A DNA stretch of 39,942 nt, from positions 1 through 39,942 of IMG/VR virus record IMGVR_UViG_3300037185_000081, one strand, 5' to 3'. This document shows positions 32,361 through 39,930 of the stretch, piece by piece. The first letter of the stretch is position 1. Every line of letters starts with the position of its first letter. The translations under genes and the position numbers were made by a program. This DNA is from a virus. The notes under the pieces are model-generated. The model was given only the letters and a program-made list of their open reading frames with translations, searched no databases and was not told the DNA's origin.

Positions 32361-33419
32361 ATGAGCGATTCAGATCTGACGCTTATTAGAAAGAACGGCG
32401 GGAGCGTTAGCGCCTATGACGATGCCGTCATTTTCCACTCGGCTCTTGGACATGATTATTCCGGGGCGACCCGGGGCATCGTCTTCCAGGGCGTTCACAG
32501 CCAATTTGGCTATTCCATCAATTTGGCGACGAAAGCCCTCTCGATCCTTTCCGGGATGGGGGCGCTTTATGGTCGGCAGTTTGAGCTCGCAGACGGCAAA
32601 ACCATCGATATATCCCTGGTCAACCTCAGTAGCATATACTTCCTGGTTTACGTCGAGATAAACGCCACGACGAATCCAGAAACGATATCGCTGAAAACAG
32701 TCTATGGATCTGGGCTCCCAAGTCTTGGAAACGTGGACATCTATGCCAGCTCATCCGGCGTGGCCACGATGCCGCTTTACATGTTTTACTGGACTGGGTC
32801 TGCTCTTAGCCTTTACGCGGATTACCGACATATCAGGGAGCCTGGTACGGCCGAGGCGGCCCTCTCGATACCAGGGGCGGGCGTCATCAACGGGAACGCC
32901 GTCAGCGATCTTGTCGAAGAAGGGACGGGCTACGTCAAAAAAGCGAGATCGGCGGACATTGGGACGACCGCATTGTCTATCGGACCGAGCGGCAATACCA
33001 ATCAGATCGACGCCGATCTGAGGTTCATCAACAAAAACGTCCGACTTTTGGTGACGAGAAGAATCACGGCGACTTTTTCTGACGAGATTGCGGAAGGGGA
33101 AACCAGGACCGCGAATTGGACCGCTCCGACGGGAACGCTTCTAGGCTATCTCATCGAAGTGACGGGGACGTACTATTCGACAATATCTAATTACTCCTCC
33201 GTTCCCAGCACGAACGGATATGTGGGTAGTGAGGTTTTGACCTTTTATTGCACGCTTGAGGATACGAATGCCCAGCAGCCTTCCACCGGAATCCGATACA
33301 ATTCCACATCCGGATGCTGGCTGCAGATCACGATCTCGTCATCGGGGATAACGGTAAAGGCCCTCCAAAAAACCCATTATATAAATGTTTACGTCACTTT
33401 GATCGTGGGAGGCGCGTGA
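32361..33419 (+). CDS. Tail-tip/receptor-binding family protein, paralogue 1
   Basis: A 352-residue structural protein. Residues 1-90 (SVSAYDDAVIFHSALGHDYSG..., LSGMGALYGRQFEL) match the same region of the next gene, so they are duplicates. The C-terminal third is beta-rich and Thr/Ser/Tyr-rich (TATFSDEIAEGE, WLQITISSSGITVK), as in receptor-binding heads. It probably attaches to the baseplate through the shared domain. Confidence 0.75.
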   Translation: MSDSDLTLIRKNGGSVSAYDDAVIFHSALGHDYSGATRGIVFQGVHSQFGYSINLATKALSILSGMGALYGRQFELADGKTIDISLVNLSSIYFLVYVEINATTNPETISLKTVYGSGLPSLGNVDIYASSSGVATMPLYMFYWTGSALSLYADYRHIREPGTAEAALSIPGAGVINGNAVSDLVEEGTGYVKKARSADIGTTALSIGPSGNTNQIDADLRFINKNVRLLVTRRITATFSDEIAEGETRTANWTAPTGTLLGYLIEVTGTYYSTISNYSSVPSTNGYVGSEVLTFYCTLEDTNAQQPSTGIRYNSTSGCWLQITISSSGITVKALQKTHYINVYVTLIVGGA

Positions 33420-34594
33420 TGGGCAATCTTAACCTCATATCGAAGAAAACGGGAAACATCACGGCTTATGACGCGACAACCGTGTTCCATTCCGCGATCG
33501 GAAACGACGACCGTGCGATGACAAGGGGAGCGGTGATGCTCGGCATCGGGGATTCACTGAGCGGAACGCCCGACCAGACGAATAAGACGTTCACCATCGG
33601 AGCGGGCATGGGGATCCTCTATGGAAGGCAGTTCAGCATCCCTGCTGCGATCGTCATCAGCCTGAGCGCCCTTACGGGACTTAAATACTGCTTGGTCTAC
33701 GCTGAGGTAAACACCAAGAACGTCACCGCCGAAACGGCCAAACTCAAACTTGCCTATGACGGTGGTGGGTACCCCACGCTTGATAATCAGGATCTCTCGG
33801 ACCTCGTCCTCGGAATCGCCACTATGCCTTTGTGGCGGTTCAAATACACAGCCCTCGCCCCGCTTCCTTTCTCTGACGTAACGTGCCTCTTCTATGGCAA
33901 GAAACCAGGCGAGGCCTACAAGACCCTAAGCCTAAAGGCAAATTCGAAGATCTTCGGGAATATCGTCTCAACGGCAATTGATGGCCAAACAGGTTATTGG
34001 ACGAAAACCAGAGTCGCCGATGAGACAAAAGCCTCATCGGGATTCGAAGGGCATACGATCGGTTCCAACCTCGCGGTGGATTCCGATGGATCCTACGCCC
34101 TCATGGCTGCAAACAAAGTAGCCATAGCGAGCGATCAGCACACAACGAACGACGGAGTGTCCGGCAGTTGTTGGTGGGATGGCGACGATGTCCGGTACAA
34201 GCTCCTCGACAAAACTCCCTCGAACAGTCAAGCCTCCCTGTTCGGATGGCTTGTCTATATCCACTTATCGACGGCGAAATGGAACGCTGGTTTTCTAGGT
34301 CTTGGAAGTAGTTGGGTTTACAACGTCGTAGATTGGCGGACTTCTCTCTTTTTTAAGGGCGGAGGCCAGATATCGATAAGAGAGGCTGACACCGGAGGCG
34401 GGATGCTGGTGCTATCGCCGTACTTCGTGGCGAGTGGCACGATTCCACTTCTGAAGATAATCCTGCCGTCGCAGCTTTATCACAAAGCCAACATGATTGA
34501 GTACTACCCCGAAGCCGAGATCATGGTCGGAACGAATTTCGGAAGGCGCATTTACGGTGGGATAACGCTATGTCCGATTCTGTTAGCAAAATAG
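33419..34594 (+). CDS. Tail-tip/receptor-binding family protein, paralogue 2
   Basis: A 391-residue structural protein whose ATG shares one base with the previous stop (TGATG), with GGGAGG upstream. The first about 90 residues (NITAYDATTVFHSAIGNDD, IGAGMGILYGRQFSI) align with paralogue 1. The C-terminal half differs, consistent with a shared base-plate anchor and different tips. No enzyme motif is seen. Confidence 0.75.
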   Translation: MGNLNLISKKTGNITAYDATTVFHSAIGNDDRAMTRGAVMLGIGDSLSGTPDQTNKTFTIGAGMGILYGRQFSIPAAIVISLSALTGLKYCLVYAEVNTKNVTAETAKLKLAYDGGGYPTLDNQDLSDLVLGIATMPLWRFKYTALAPLPFSDVTCLFYGKKPGEAYKTLSLKANSKIFGNIVSTAIDGQTGYWTKTRVADETKASSGFEGHTIGSNLAVDSDGSYALMAANKVAIASDQHTTNDGVSGSCWWDGDDVRYKLLDKTPSNSQASLFGWLVYIHLSTAKWNAGFLGLGSSWVYNVVDWRTSLFFKGGGQISIREADTGGGMLVLSPYFVASGTIPLLKIILPSQLYHKANMIEYYPEAEIMVGTNFGRRIYGGITLCPILLAK

Positions 34595-34606
34595 GAGGAA
34601 AAACAA

Positions 34607-35767
34607 ATGGCGATCAAACTGATAGAAAGCCTTAACACCGAAGACAACGCGGTGGCGCAATACCCGGAAAACGGCGCGGCCATCAACTTCCTTTCCTGCT
34701 ACAAAAAATCGGGACGGGCCTTCGGGGCAGTCATCTCCTATTCAGGAAAAACCCTGTCGATCGGGGCCGGTCTCCTCATCGCGAGAGGCTATCGCATCTG
34801 GATAGACTCTACGACGGTGCTTAAGGATCTCACTGGCGATGTCATGCCGGCGGTTTCCACCGTCTATCATCTCCTCTTAACCATCACGAGATCATCGCAT
34901 AACGCGACATTCGCGATCGGCTATTTCCTCGGATCGTTAGCCATCACGCAGAATAGCATCGACCAGGTAGACGGAACGTATCAATTGATACTTGGAACAC
35001 TCGTCCTTGACTCGAATGGAATTATGGCATTCACCGACACGCTCACCTCGATCACCCCGCCTTCCGGGACTTCCGGATCGTCTATCGGAAGCATCCTTCC
35101 GGCTCCGCAGCTCGAGATAGTGCAGGGAAGGAAAGGAGGCGCCTACAATGGCTGGCTCGCCATCAAGAACAAAGGCGATTACAACCTGTTCTCGTCCAGT
35201 TATACGGTCGAATTCTGGCTGTACCGATATGTCCGAAAAGGGAAATACCGCGACCGAAGCGGGTCAACGAAAGTCTATTTCTCGAAGACCGGATTCGTGC
35301 AGCCGACCGTTAGCATCGGATGGGGAACTGCCAAGATAACCCCTGAAATCCTTTTCTCACAACTCCAAACGGTAACGGTCAGAAGGAACGACACCTTCTC
35401 TTATGTGAGAAAGGACATCGTCGCGCCGATTTCCGACTATGTGGGCGCCATGTTCTACGACGCCGGATACGATTCGGGGACGGGGCTCATCGGCGCCTCG
35501 AAAACGGCCATCACGGAATCGACGAACGCGTTCGCCATACGTTCGACGCGATCCTCGAAGGGGAAGCACCCGACGCTCTATAGCCATCACAGCAAGCACA
35601 ATTTCTTCATCTTCGCCTATAGAGCTTTCCTCTACAGTGGAAGTACCAGGATCGCTGCGAGCCCATTCTCGCAAAAGGTGGTGATCGCGCCAAACCTGTC
35701 ATTCGAAAGCCTGGCGGAAGCATCATCGACGACCATCGCCGGAAAATTCCGGATCCTGATCGAATGA
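34607..35767 (+). CDS. Tail-tip/receptor-binding family protein, paralogue 3
   Basis: A 386-residue protein behind AGGAGG. The N-terminal region (NAVAQYPENGAAINFLSCYKKSG, KTLSIGAGLLIARGYRIWI) is a more distant relative of the two preceding proteins. The C-terminal half is rich in Ser, Thr, Tyr and basic residues (HPTLYSHHSKHNFF). It is directly followed by the folded non-coding segment. Role in adsorption is inferred. Confidence 0.72.
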   Translation: MAIKLIESLNTEDNAVAQYPENGAAINFLSCYKKSGRAFGAVISYSGKTLSIGAGLLIARGYRIWIDSTTVLKDLTGDVMPAVSTVYHLLLTITRSSHNATFAIGYFLGSLAITQNSIDQVDGTYQLILGTLVLDSNGIMAFTDTLTSITPPSGTSGSSIGSILPAPQLEIVQGRKGGAYNGWLAIKNKGDYNLFSSSYTVEFWLYRYVRKGKYRDRSGSTKVYFSKTGFVQPTVSIGWGTAKITPEILFSQLQTVTVRRNDTFSYVRKDIVAPISDYVGAMFYDAGYDSGTGLIGASKTAITESTNAFAIRSTRSSKGKHPTLYSHHSKHNFFIFAYRAFLYSGSTRIAASPFSQKVVIAPNLSFESLAEASSTTIAGKFRILIE

Positions 35768-35775
35768 TGCGGCGA

Positions 35776-35935
35776 GAGGACCCTTTATCGGAGCTCCAAT
35801 CGGTCCCGTCTGGGGCTGATAAGGCGCGGGCCTATAAGGCCTATAGCCCGGCCCCTTCTGGAAGCGTGGCGGTTTAGCCGGCTCATCCGAGGGATTGATG
35901 TGGACCTCCGATAAAGGGCCCTCACGTTAGACGTG
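35776..35935 (+). ncRNA. Highly structured non-coding segment, candidate phage RNA
   Basis: A 205-base gap between tail genes has no gene. Bases 35776-35793 pair with 35906-35923 over 18 positions with one mismatch (35780/35919). Inside, CAATC (35797-35801) can pair with GATTG (35893-35897), GGGGC (35812-35816) with GCCCC (35851-35855), CGGGC (35827-35831) with GCCCG (35846-35850), and TATA with TATA above that. GGCGGTTTAGCC (35869-35880) may form a third helix. A small CACGT-TAG-ACGTG hairpin closes the 3' side (35923-35935). Such a closed, branched fold suggests a functional RNA, processed from or leading the late transcript. I match it to no known class. Confidence 0.55.
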
Positions 35936-35972
35936 AAAACGATTTCCAAAAATGTCAAAGGAGGCATTGAAA

Positions 35973-37736
35973 ATGGAAAAAATACTCGAATTGCAACTTC
36001 ATTCTTCCGGAGAGCTGATCGCCATCAAATCAGACGGCGGATCGGAGCTTGGAAATGAGATGGAGAGCGGCGCGACCACGATTCGCATCGACCTCCCCGA
36101 GAATGTTTACGGAGGCAAGCATTACCTAGAATTCGTGAAACCAAGTGGAACGGCTTTGTCAAGTTCCGCTTTGGATGAGAAAACTGATGCAAGTGCCACC
36201 CACTATATCGAACTCGCCGTCGGAGCGAACCTTACTAACGAGAGCGGGCGATACGCCATGCAATACGTCGCGAAGACGAACGACGCCACCCCAAAAACGA
36301 TCAAATCAAAGATCGCCTACCTTGACGTCGAAGCCTCCATCAACGCTGCCGTAAGCGTTTCGGAAAGCGATCCGGATTTCATCGCTTGGGCCACCAAGCA
36401 AATCGCGGAGCTGATCGCGAAGGTGGGCGGCCTCGATTCCGACGAAAGCGACGATCCGGCCACCAAAGAAGAATTGGAGGCCGAAGCCTCAAGAGCCGGA
36501 AAGGCTGAGTCCGATGAAGCGAAAAGAGCCGAAGACTCCGAAGCCGCCATCGGTAACGAGATCGGGCCTTCCGATCTCTCGATCCGACCTACGACTTTCG
36601 GAGTTCTCGGGGACTCGTCCTTGACGCGTTTTCACCCCTATTCGTTCAATTCAGCCGAATATATTGGCAACATGGCCCTTAACTACGTCCCGGGCCTCGG
36701 GATCCGGATCGTCAGCGGCCCGCTCGACAGGGTCTCTCTGGCCCACGCCGAGGCCGAGGATGGCCTCCTTAGGCTCGTTCTTTATTACCCCCAGAAGTGT
36801 GCCCATTCGGGGCAGGGCGGAGTCGTCGGCACCGGGGCGCGGTTCCGCTCCACGGAATGCGGGGCGCGGATCTTCAGGCGGAACATGGCCGAATCCGTGC
36901 TCAATCCCAATACCGGGAAGTCGTCTTTTCAGATTTCCGCCAAAGAGCCCTATTTTTCCTCGCTCATGATCCCCGTCGCGAAGGCGGACCTCGTCGCTGA
37001 CGGGGACGGCTTCTTCCATGTGGAGAAAACGCTTACCATCAAGCAGATCATCGGGATCATGCTGCCGAATCTTCACCTCACCGACGTCGACCCATTGGCC
37101 TCGGCTTCGGCGGCCGACGTCAGCAAGGCGATCAACGTCTACGCCATGAGAAATCGTCTCGTGGCCGGCATGGCCGCGCCACGGCGGAGCTCCGTCTACG
37201 ACGGGGGCAATTCCTCGATGGTTGTCCAACCGTCGCGGTTCGGCGTCTGGATATCCGGCGTCACAGTCGCGGTTAGCGGCGTCGCCCAAAAACTATCCAA
37301 GAACCTGCATTGGGATGATCCGACGGGGACCGGAATCTTCTATCGGGAGGCCGGATACCGATACCGTCTCGTATTCGGATATTCGAATTCCTTCACGAAT
37401 GCCGCTACGTTGAAGGAGACCGTCGTTGAGGGATGCCCGTTCCTTGTCGCCGGATCAGGAAGCCTGAAATCCACCGGCGCGGGTCCTTATGTGTTCATGC
37501 CGACCAAGATCAATCGGAGGCGAGGCCTGTCTTGCGGATTCGGCTTCGCCATCCTCAAGAGCGACTTCGCGACGAGGATGGACGGTTCGATGTTCGTCCG
37601 CAAGTTCCCCCAGTCCCCGCAGAAGCTGTCTATGAGAGTCAATATCGTCCGCACCGGGGGGAGTTCCGATTCGGATGCCTTCGGCACCATCAGCAAGGCC
37701 GTCGTCGTGACTGCCCGCCTGTCGAAGCCACGATGA
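35973..37736 (+). CDS. Tail fibre with BppU-like N-terminal domain
   Basis: A 587-residue fibre starting at ATG 35973 behind AAAGGAGG. Residues 1-125 (LQLHSSGELIAIKSDGGSEL, ENVYGGKHYLEFVKPSG, RYAMQYVAK) form the Ig-like domain of upper-baseplate proteins of the BppU type. Residues 150-195 are a charged coiled coil (EELEAEASRAGKAESDEAKRAED), the trimer stalk. The rest is a beta-rich head, probably receptor-binding. It lies after the folded RNA segment and before the small late genes. Confidence 0.8.
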   Translation: MEKILELQLHSSGELIAIKSDGGSELGNEMESGATTIRIDLPENVYGGKHYLEFVKPSGTALSSSALDEKTDASATHYIELAVGANLTNESGRYAMQYVAKTNDATPKTIKSKIAYLDVEASINAAVSVSESDPDFIAWATKQIAELIAKVGGLDSDESDDPATKEELEAEASRAGKAESDEAKRAEDSEAAIGNEIGPSDLSIRPTTFGVLGDSSLTRFHPYSFNSAEYIGNMALNYVPGLGIRIVSGPLDRVSLAHAEAEDGLLRLVLYYPQKCAHSGQGGVVGTGARFRSTECGARIFRRNMAESVLNPNTGKSSFQISAKEPYFSSLMIPVAKADLVADGDGFFHVEKTLTIKQIIGIMLPNLHLTDVDPLASASAADVSKAINVYAMRNRLVAGMAAPRRSSVYDGGNSSMVVQPSRFGVWISGVTVAVSGVAQKLSKNLHWDDPTGTGIFYREAGYRYRLVFGYSNSFTNAATLKETVVEGCPFLVAGSGSLKSTGAGPYVFMPTKINRRRGLSCGFGFAILKSDFATRMDGSMFVRKFPQSPQKLSMRVNIVRTGGSSDSDAFGTISKAVVVTARLSKPR

Positions 37737-37760
37737 CGGGCCGAAAAAAGTAATAAAAAA

Positions 37761-37794
37761 AGGCATGATATTGCACCTCAGTACTTACATGCCT
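37761..37794. other. Inverted repeat between fibre and small late genes
   Basis: AGGCATG (37761-37767) and CATGCCT (37788-37794) form a seven-base stem with a 20-base loop. On the minus strand it is followed by seven T, so it could terminate leftward transcription. On the plus strand there is no T run. It lies in the 93-base gap between the fibre and the next gene and may also be an operator. Confidence 0.45.
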
Positions 37795-37829
37795 AAAAAC
37801 ATTATATCAAACCCGGGAGGGATTGGAAC

Positions 37830-38177
37830 ATGGAATTGAAAAACATTCAGAAGATTACGATCAACGGCGCGAAGGCGATAGCCTCTTTCAAGGCACGCGT
37901 GCCCTCGTCCCAGTACACGATCGTGAGCGAGACGGCGGCAAGCCTCCGCGTCTCGATGACGATCTACAGCGACATCGCCTACAAGGATCTCGTCGTTTAT
38001 TACATCCGCGAGAAATACTCGGTCAACGACGAGATAGCCCTGATCCGGCAGGTCTACGACAAGGGGACGGAGTTTCAGGCCTACACCGACTACGCCGAGG
38101 AGTGCAAGGCCAAGGCCCGGGCCTTCGTCGAGGAGAGGAACGCCTTCCTCGGCCTCCCGGCAGGGACGGGGCTGTGA
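37830..38177 (+). CDS. Conserved small late protein
   Basis: A 115-residue protein behind GGGAGGG. The body (ASLRVSMTIYSDIAYKDLVVYYIREKYSVNDEIALIRQV...FQAYTDYAEECKAKA) is a conserved mixed alpha/beta protein that lies next to the holin in many Bacillota siphophages. It is usually annotated as hypothetical. It probably belongs to the tail tip. Confidence 0.75.
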   Translation: MELKNIQKITINGAKAIASFKARVPSSQYTIVSETAASLRVSMTIYSDIAYKDLVVYYIREKYSVNDEIALIRQVYDKGTEFQAYTDYAEECKAKARAFVEERNAFLGLPAGTGL

Positions 38178-38179
38178 CC

Positions 38180-38407
38180 ATGGACCCCAACGCCAAACGC
38201 TCTCAGGCGGCGTCATGCGCCTCCGGAAACCAAAAGACGGCAGACAAGATCGACGCCATCGACGAGCGCACTCTCGACATCAAATCCGAGGTGCAAGAGC
38301 AGGGGCGGACGATCCGAGATCTCGTCGGCCAAGTCGGGCGGATCCAAGGCCGCCTAGGCATGGGACGGGAGGCCGTTCCGGGGACGGATCCCCCGGCGTC
38401 GAGATAA
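38180..38407 (+). CDS. Small coiled-coil protein before the holin
   Basis: A 75-residue protein starting at ATG 38180, two bases after the previous stop, or at an upstream in-frame GTG (38174). The central helix (KTADKIDAIDERTLDIKSEVQEQGRTIRDLVGQVGRI) has heptad spacing. Proteins of this shape before a holin resemble XhlA-like accessory lysis proteins, but there is no membrane segment, so that role is weak. Confidence 0.55.
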   Translation: MDPNAKRSQAASCASGNQKTADKIDAIDERTLDIKSEVQEQGRTIRDLVGQVGRIQGRLGMGREAVPGTDPPASR

Positions 38408-38452
38408 GAATCCGGGGGAGAGGAAGCGAAGCAGATCCTGGAGGAAAAATAA

Positions 38453-39031
38453 ATGGATCAAAACATTATTCCGGAAATCGTCGCTTTTCTTTCTAAATAC
38501 GGGCTCCTTGTAGGGCTGTTGGCGATCGCGATCGCCGGCCTCACCGAACTCATAAAGATCCCCATCTACCGCGCCGCAGAAAAATACCAGGCCAAAACGG
38601 GAATCGACAAATCCGTGATCACCTGGTCGATTACCCTTGTCGCGCAAGCCCTCTCCGTTTTGGCGGCCGTCATCATCGGCCTCGCAGAGACGGGATGGGA
38701 CGTCGGAGCCGTCGATTGGGCGTCCATCAGCGCAACGGCGCTGAGCATTTACGCCGGATCGACAGGGTTCTACGAAATCATCAAGAAGGTCGTCACCGCC
38801 ATCAAGGCGTTCGCGGCGAGCAAGAGCTCGACGGCCCCCGCCCAGACAACCGCGGAAGCCGCTCAGGCCGCTTCCGCCTCCGAAGCCGCCAACGCGGTCT
38901 CTGCGCAAAGCATCTCCGAAACAGCCTCCGAAGCCGTCAAGGCCGAAAGCAAGACGGTTCTCGTGACGCAGGAGAAAACGGCAACGGGTTCCACGGAGAA
39001 AAGCCCGAGCGACAGGGTCACCCTTCGCTGA
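38453..39031 (+). CDS. Holin-like membrane protein
   Basis: A 192-residue protein behind GGAGG. Three hydrophobic segments are visible at about 15-35 (YGLLVGLLAIAIAGL), 60-82 (ITWSITLVAQALSVLAAVII) and 92-110 (ASISATALSIYAGSTGFYEII), followed by an Ala/Ser/Glu-rich soluble tail. Size and position before the end of the late operon suit a holin that permeabilises the inner membrane at lysis. The long tail is unusual. No direct homology is claimed. Confidence 0.7.
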   Translation: MDQNIIPEIVAFLSKYGLLVGLLAIAIAGLTELIKIPIYRAAEKYQAKTGIDKSVITWSITLVAQALSVLAAVIIGLAETGWDVGAVDWASISATALSIYAGSTGFYEIIKKVVTAIKAFAASKSSTAPAQTTAEAAQAASASEAANAVSAQSISETASEAVKAESKTVLVTQEKTATGSTEKSPSDRVTLR

Positions 39032-39035
39032 AACC

Positions 39036-39203
39036 ATGAAGGACCGGCTCTGGAAGACGTGGAGCGACCACGTCCGAAGGGGCGCTCCACTCTGGAGGAT
39101 CCGGAGGCGATTCTGGAAAACGCGCTACCGGATCCTGGAGTTCATGGACTGGTGGCCGCCCCCGGACGACGCCTCCAATCCGTATAAAGAAAAGCCTCCG
39201 TGA
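39036..39203 (+). CDS. Trp/Arg-rich 55-residue protein at the end of the late operon
   Basis: The ATG at 39036 lies four bases after the holin-like stop, with no strong ribosome site, so coupled translation is likely. The product has six Trp and, in its first 33 residues, 12 basic against two acidic residues (RIRRRFWKTRYRILEF). The end is Pro-rich. This composition resembles membrane-active cationic peptides. Its stop lies within the late terminator. I know no family for it. Confidence 0.6.
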   Translation: MKDRLWKTWSDHVRRGAPLWRIRRRFWKTRYRILEFMDWWPPPDDASNPYKEKPP

Positions 39204-39222
39204 GAGATCGCGGGGGCTTTTT
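39190..39222 (+). terminator. Rho-independent terminator of the late operon
   Basis: AAAAGCCTCCG (39190-39200) pairs with CGGGGGCTTTT (39211-39221) over 11 positions with one G-T pair, around a ten-base loop, and ends in T. It overlaps the stop codon of the preceding small gene. It separates late transcription from the leftward lipoprotein gene. Confidence 0.85.
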
Positions 39223-39236
39223 GTTTCCGTCGACAA

Positions 39237-39656
39237 TCAGAACGAGTATTCGCAATGCGTGATCAGAGCCGATCCCGGGCTCTCCCACAGGGAGGCAGAG
39301 GCATATGCCAGCCATTTCTTGCCATCTTCGAGATGGCCGGAGTCGGCTTCGGAGAATCCGATCTTGACGCGCTCATAGGTGAAGACCGAAGAACCGTTAT
39401 CGACGATCGTGCCGTCGGGATCCCCATTCACGTAAAAGCCGATCTCCAGCTCCACGTTCGCCGCATCTTTTCCCGAATCGTTCTCGATGAGGATGCTAGC
39501 CAGAGCCAAGAACGTGCCATCGCTCTCGATCGAATACGTGAGTTTGGCTGAGCGGCCCACCTGATCGGAGCCGTAATCGGCGCCGGATTTGGCCGAGCAT
39601 GCGCACGCCAAAAGAAGAATCGGAAGACCCAGAATCGCCTTTTTGACAAACCCCAT
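39237..39656 (-). CDS. Small secreted lipoprotein (candidate moron)
   Basis: A 139-residue protein starting at ATG 39656 behind AGAGGTG. The first residues (MGFVKKAILGLPILLLACAC) are a lipoprotein signal peptide: basic start, hydrophobic core and a lipobox ending at LLAC or ACAC. The mature part is beta-rich (AKLTYSIESDGTFLALASILIENDSG, NVELEIGFYVNGDPDG), like an Ig-type domain. Being on the opposite strand between the late terminator and the right end, it is probably expressed in the lysogen. Superinfection exclusion or a host surface change is possible; no homology settles it. Confidence 0.75.
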   Translation of the reverse strand: MGFVKKAILGLPILLLACACSAKSGADYGSDQVGRSAKLTYSIESDGTFLALASILIENDSGKDAANVELEIGFYVNGDPDGTIVDNGSSVFTYERVKIGFSEADSGHLEDGKKWLAYASASLWESPGSALITHCEYSF

Positions 39657-39698
39657 TTGGTTCACCTCTTTGGTCAATATTAGCACAGCTCGAAGATC

Positions 39699-39825
39699 TT
39701 CTCTTGTCAGAGCGTGACTGAAACATTATAATTTGTCCCGTTGCCGAGAAAAGGCACCCTCCACGACCCGACGGAATATCGGGCCTCAACGGAGAGGTGC
39801 GTAAGCGGTAACTGAACGCCCCGCT
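39699..39825. repeat. Right copy of the imperfect direct repeat; degenerate recombinase 3' end
   Basis: This matches bases 1-126. Read on the minus strand it still encodes PLRPDIPSG, SATGQIIMF and SRSDKR, close to PLRLDIPSG, GATGEIIMF and PRSDKR of the recombinase at the left end. Many differences are silent or conservative, so this copy descends from a coding sequence of a related recombinase. It has no complete gene. It directly abuts and overlaps the 5' end of the tRNA, which suggests the right attachment region. Confidence 0.65.
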
Positions 39826-39891
39826 AGTTAAACGGTATAACGGGTCCATGGTAAGGACCAATTCGTAGTCCGACTCTGCGGCGGGGCACCA
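39818..39891 (+). tRNA. tRNA-Thr(GGT), with encoded CCA
   Basis: A full cloverleaf can be drawn. The acceptor stem is GCCCCGC (39818-39824) with GCGGGGC (39881-39887). The D stem is GTTA with TAAC. The anticodon stem is GGTCC with GGACC around ATGGTAA, anticodon GGT at 39850-39852 (reads ACC, Thr). The T stem is CGTAG with CTGCG around TCCGACT. Discriminator A is followed by CCA. The loop has C where T55 is nearly universal, and base 32 is A, so the tRNA may be degenerate or altered by recombination. Identity Thr is from the anticodon only. Confidence 0.8.
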
Positions 39892-39898
39892 AATGGCA

Positions 39899-39930
39899 AA
39901 AAACCTCGATTAAATCGGGGTTTTTATTTT
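39899..39930 (+). terminator. Rho-independent terminator after the tRNA
   Basis: AACCTCGAT (39902-39910) pairs with ATCGGGGTT (39914-39922) over nine positions with one T-G pair, loop TAA, followed by a T-rich run. It ends the tRNA transcript. Confidence 0.85.

Noticed and set aside
32361-37736. Diversity-generating retroelement acting on tail-tip genes
   Set aside because: No reverse transcriptase and no template/variable repeat pair were seen, despite the duplicated tips.
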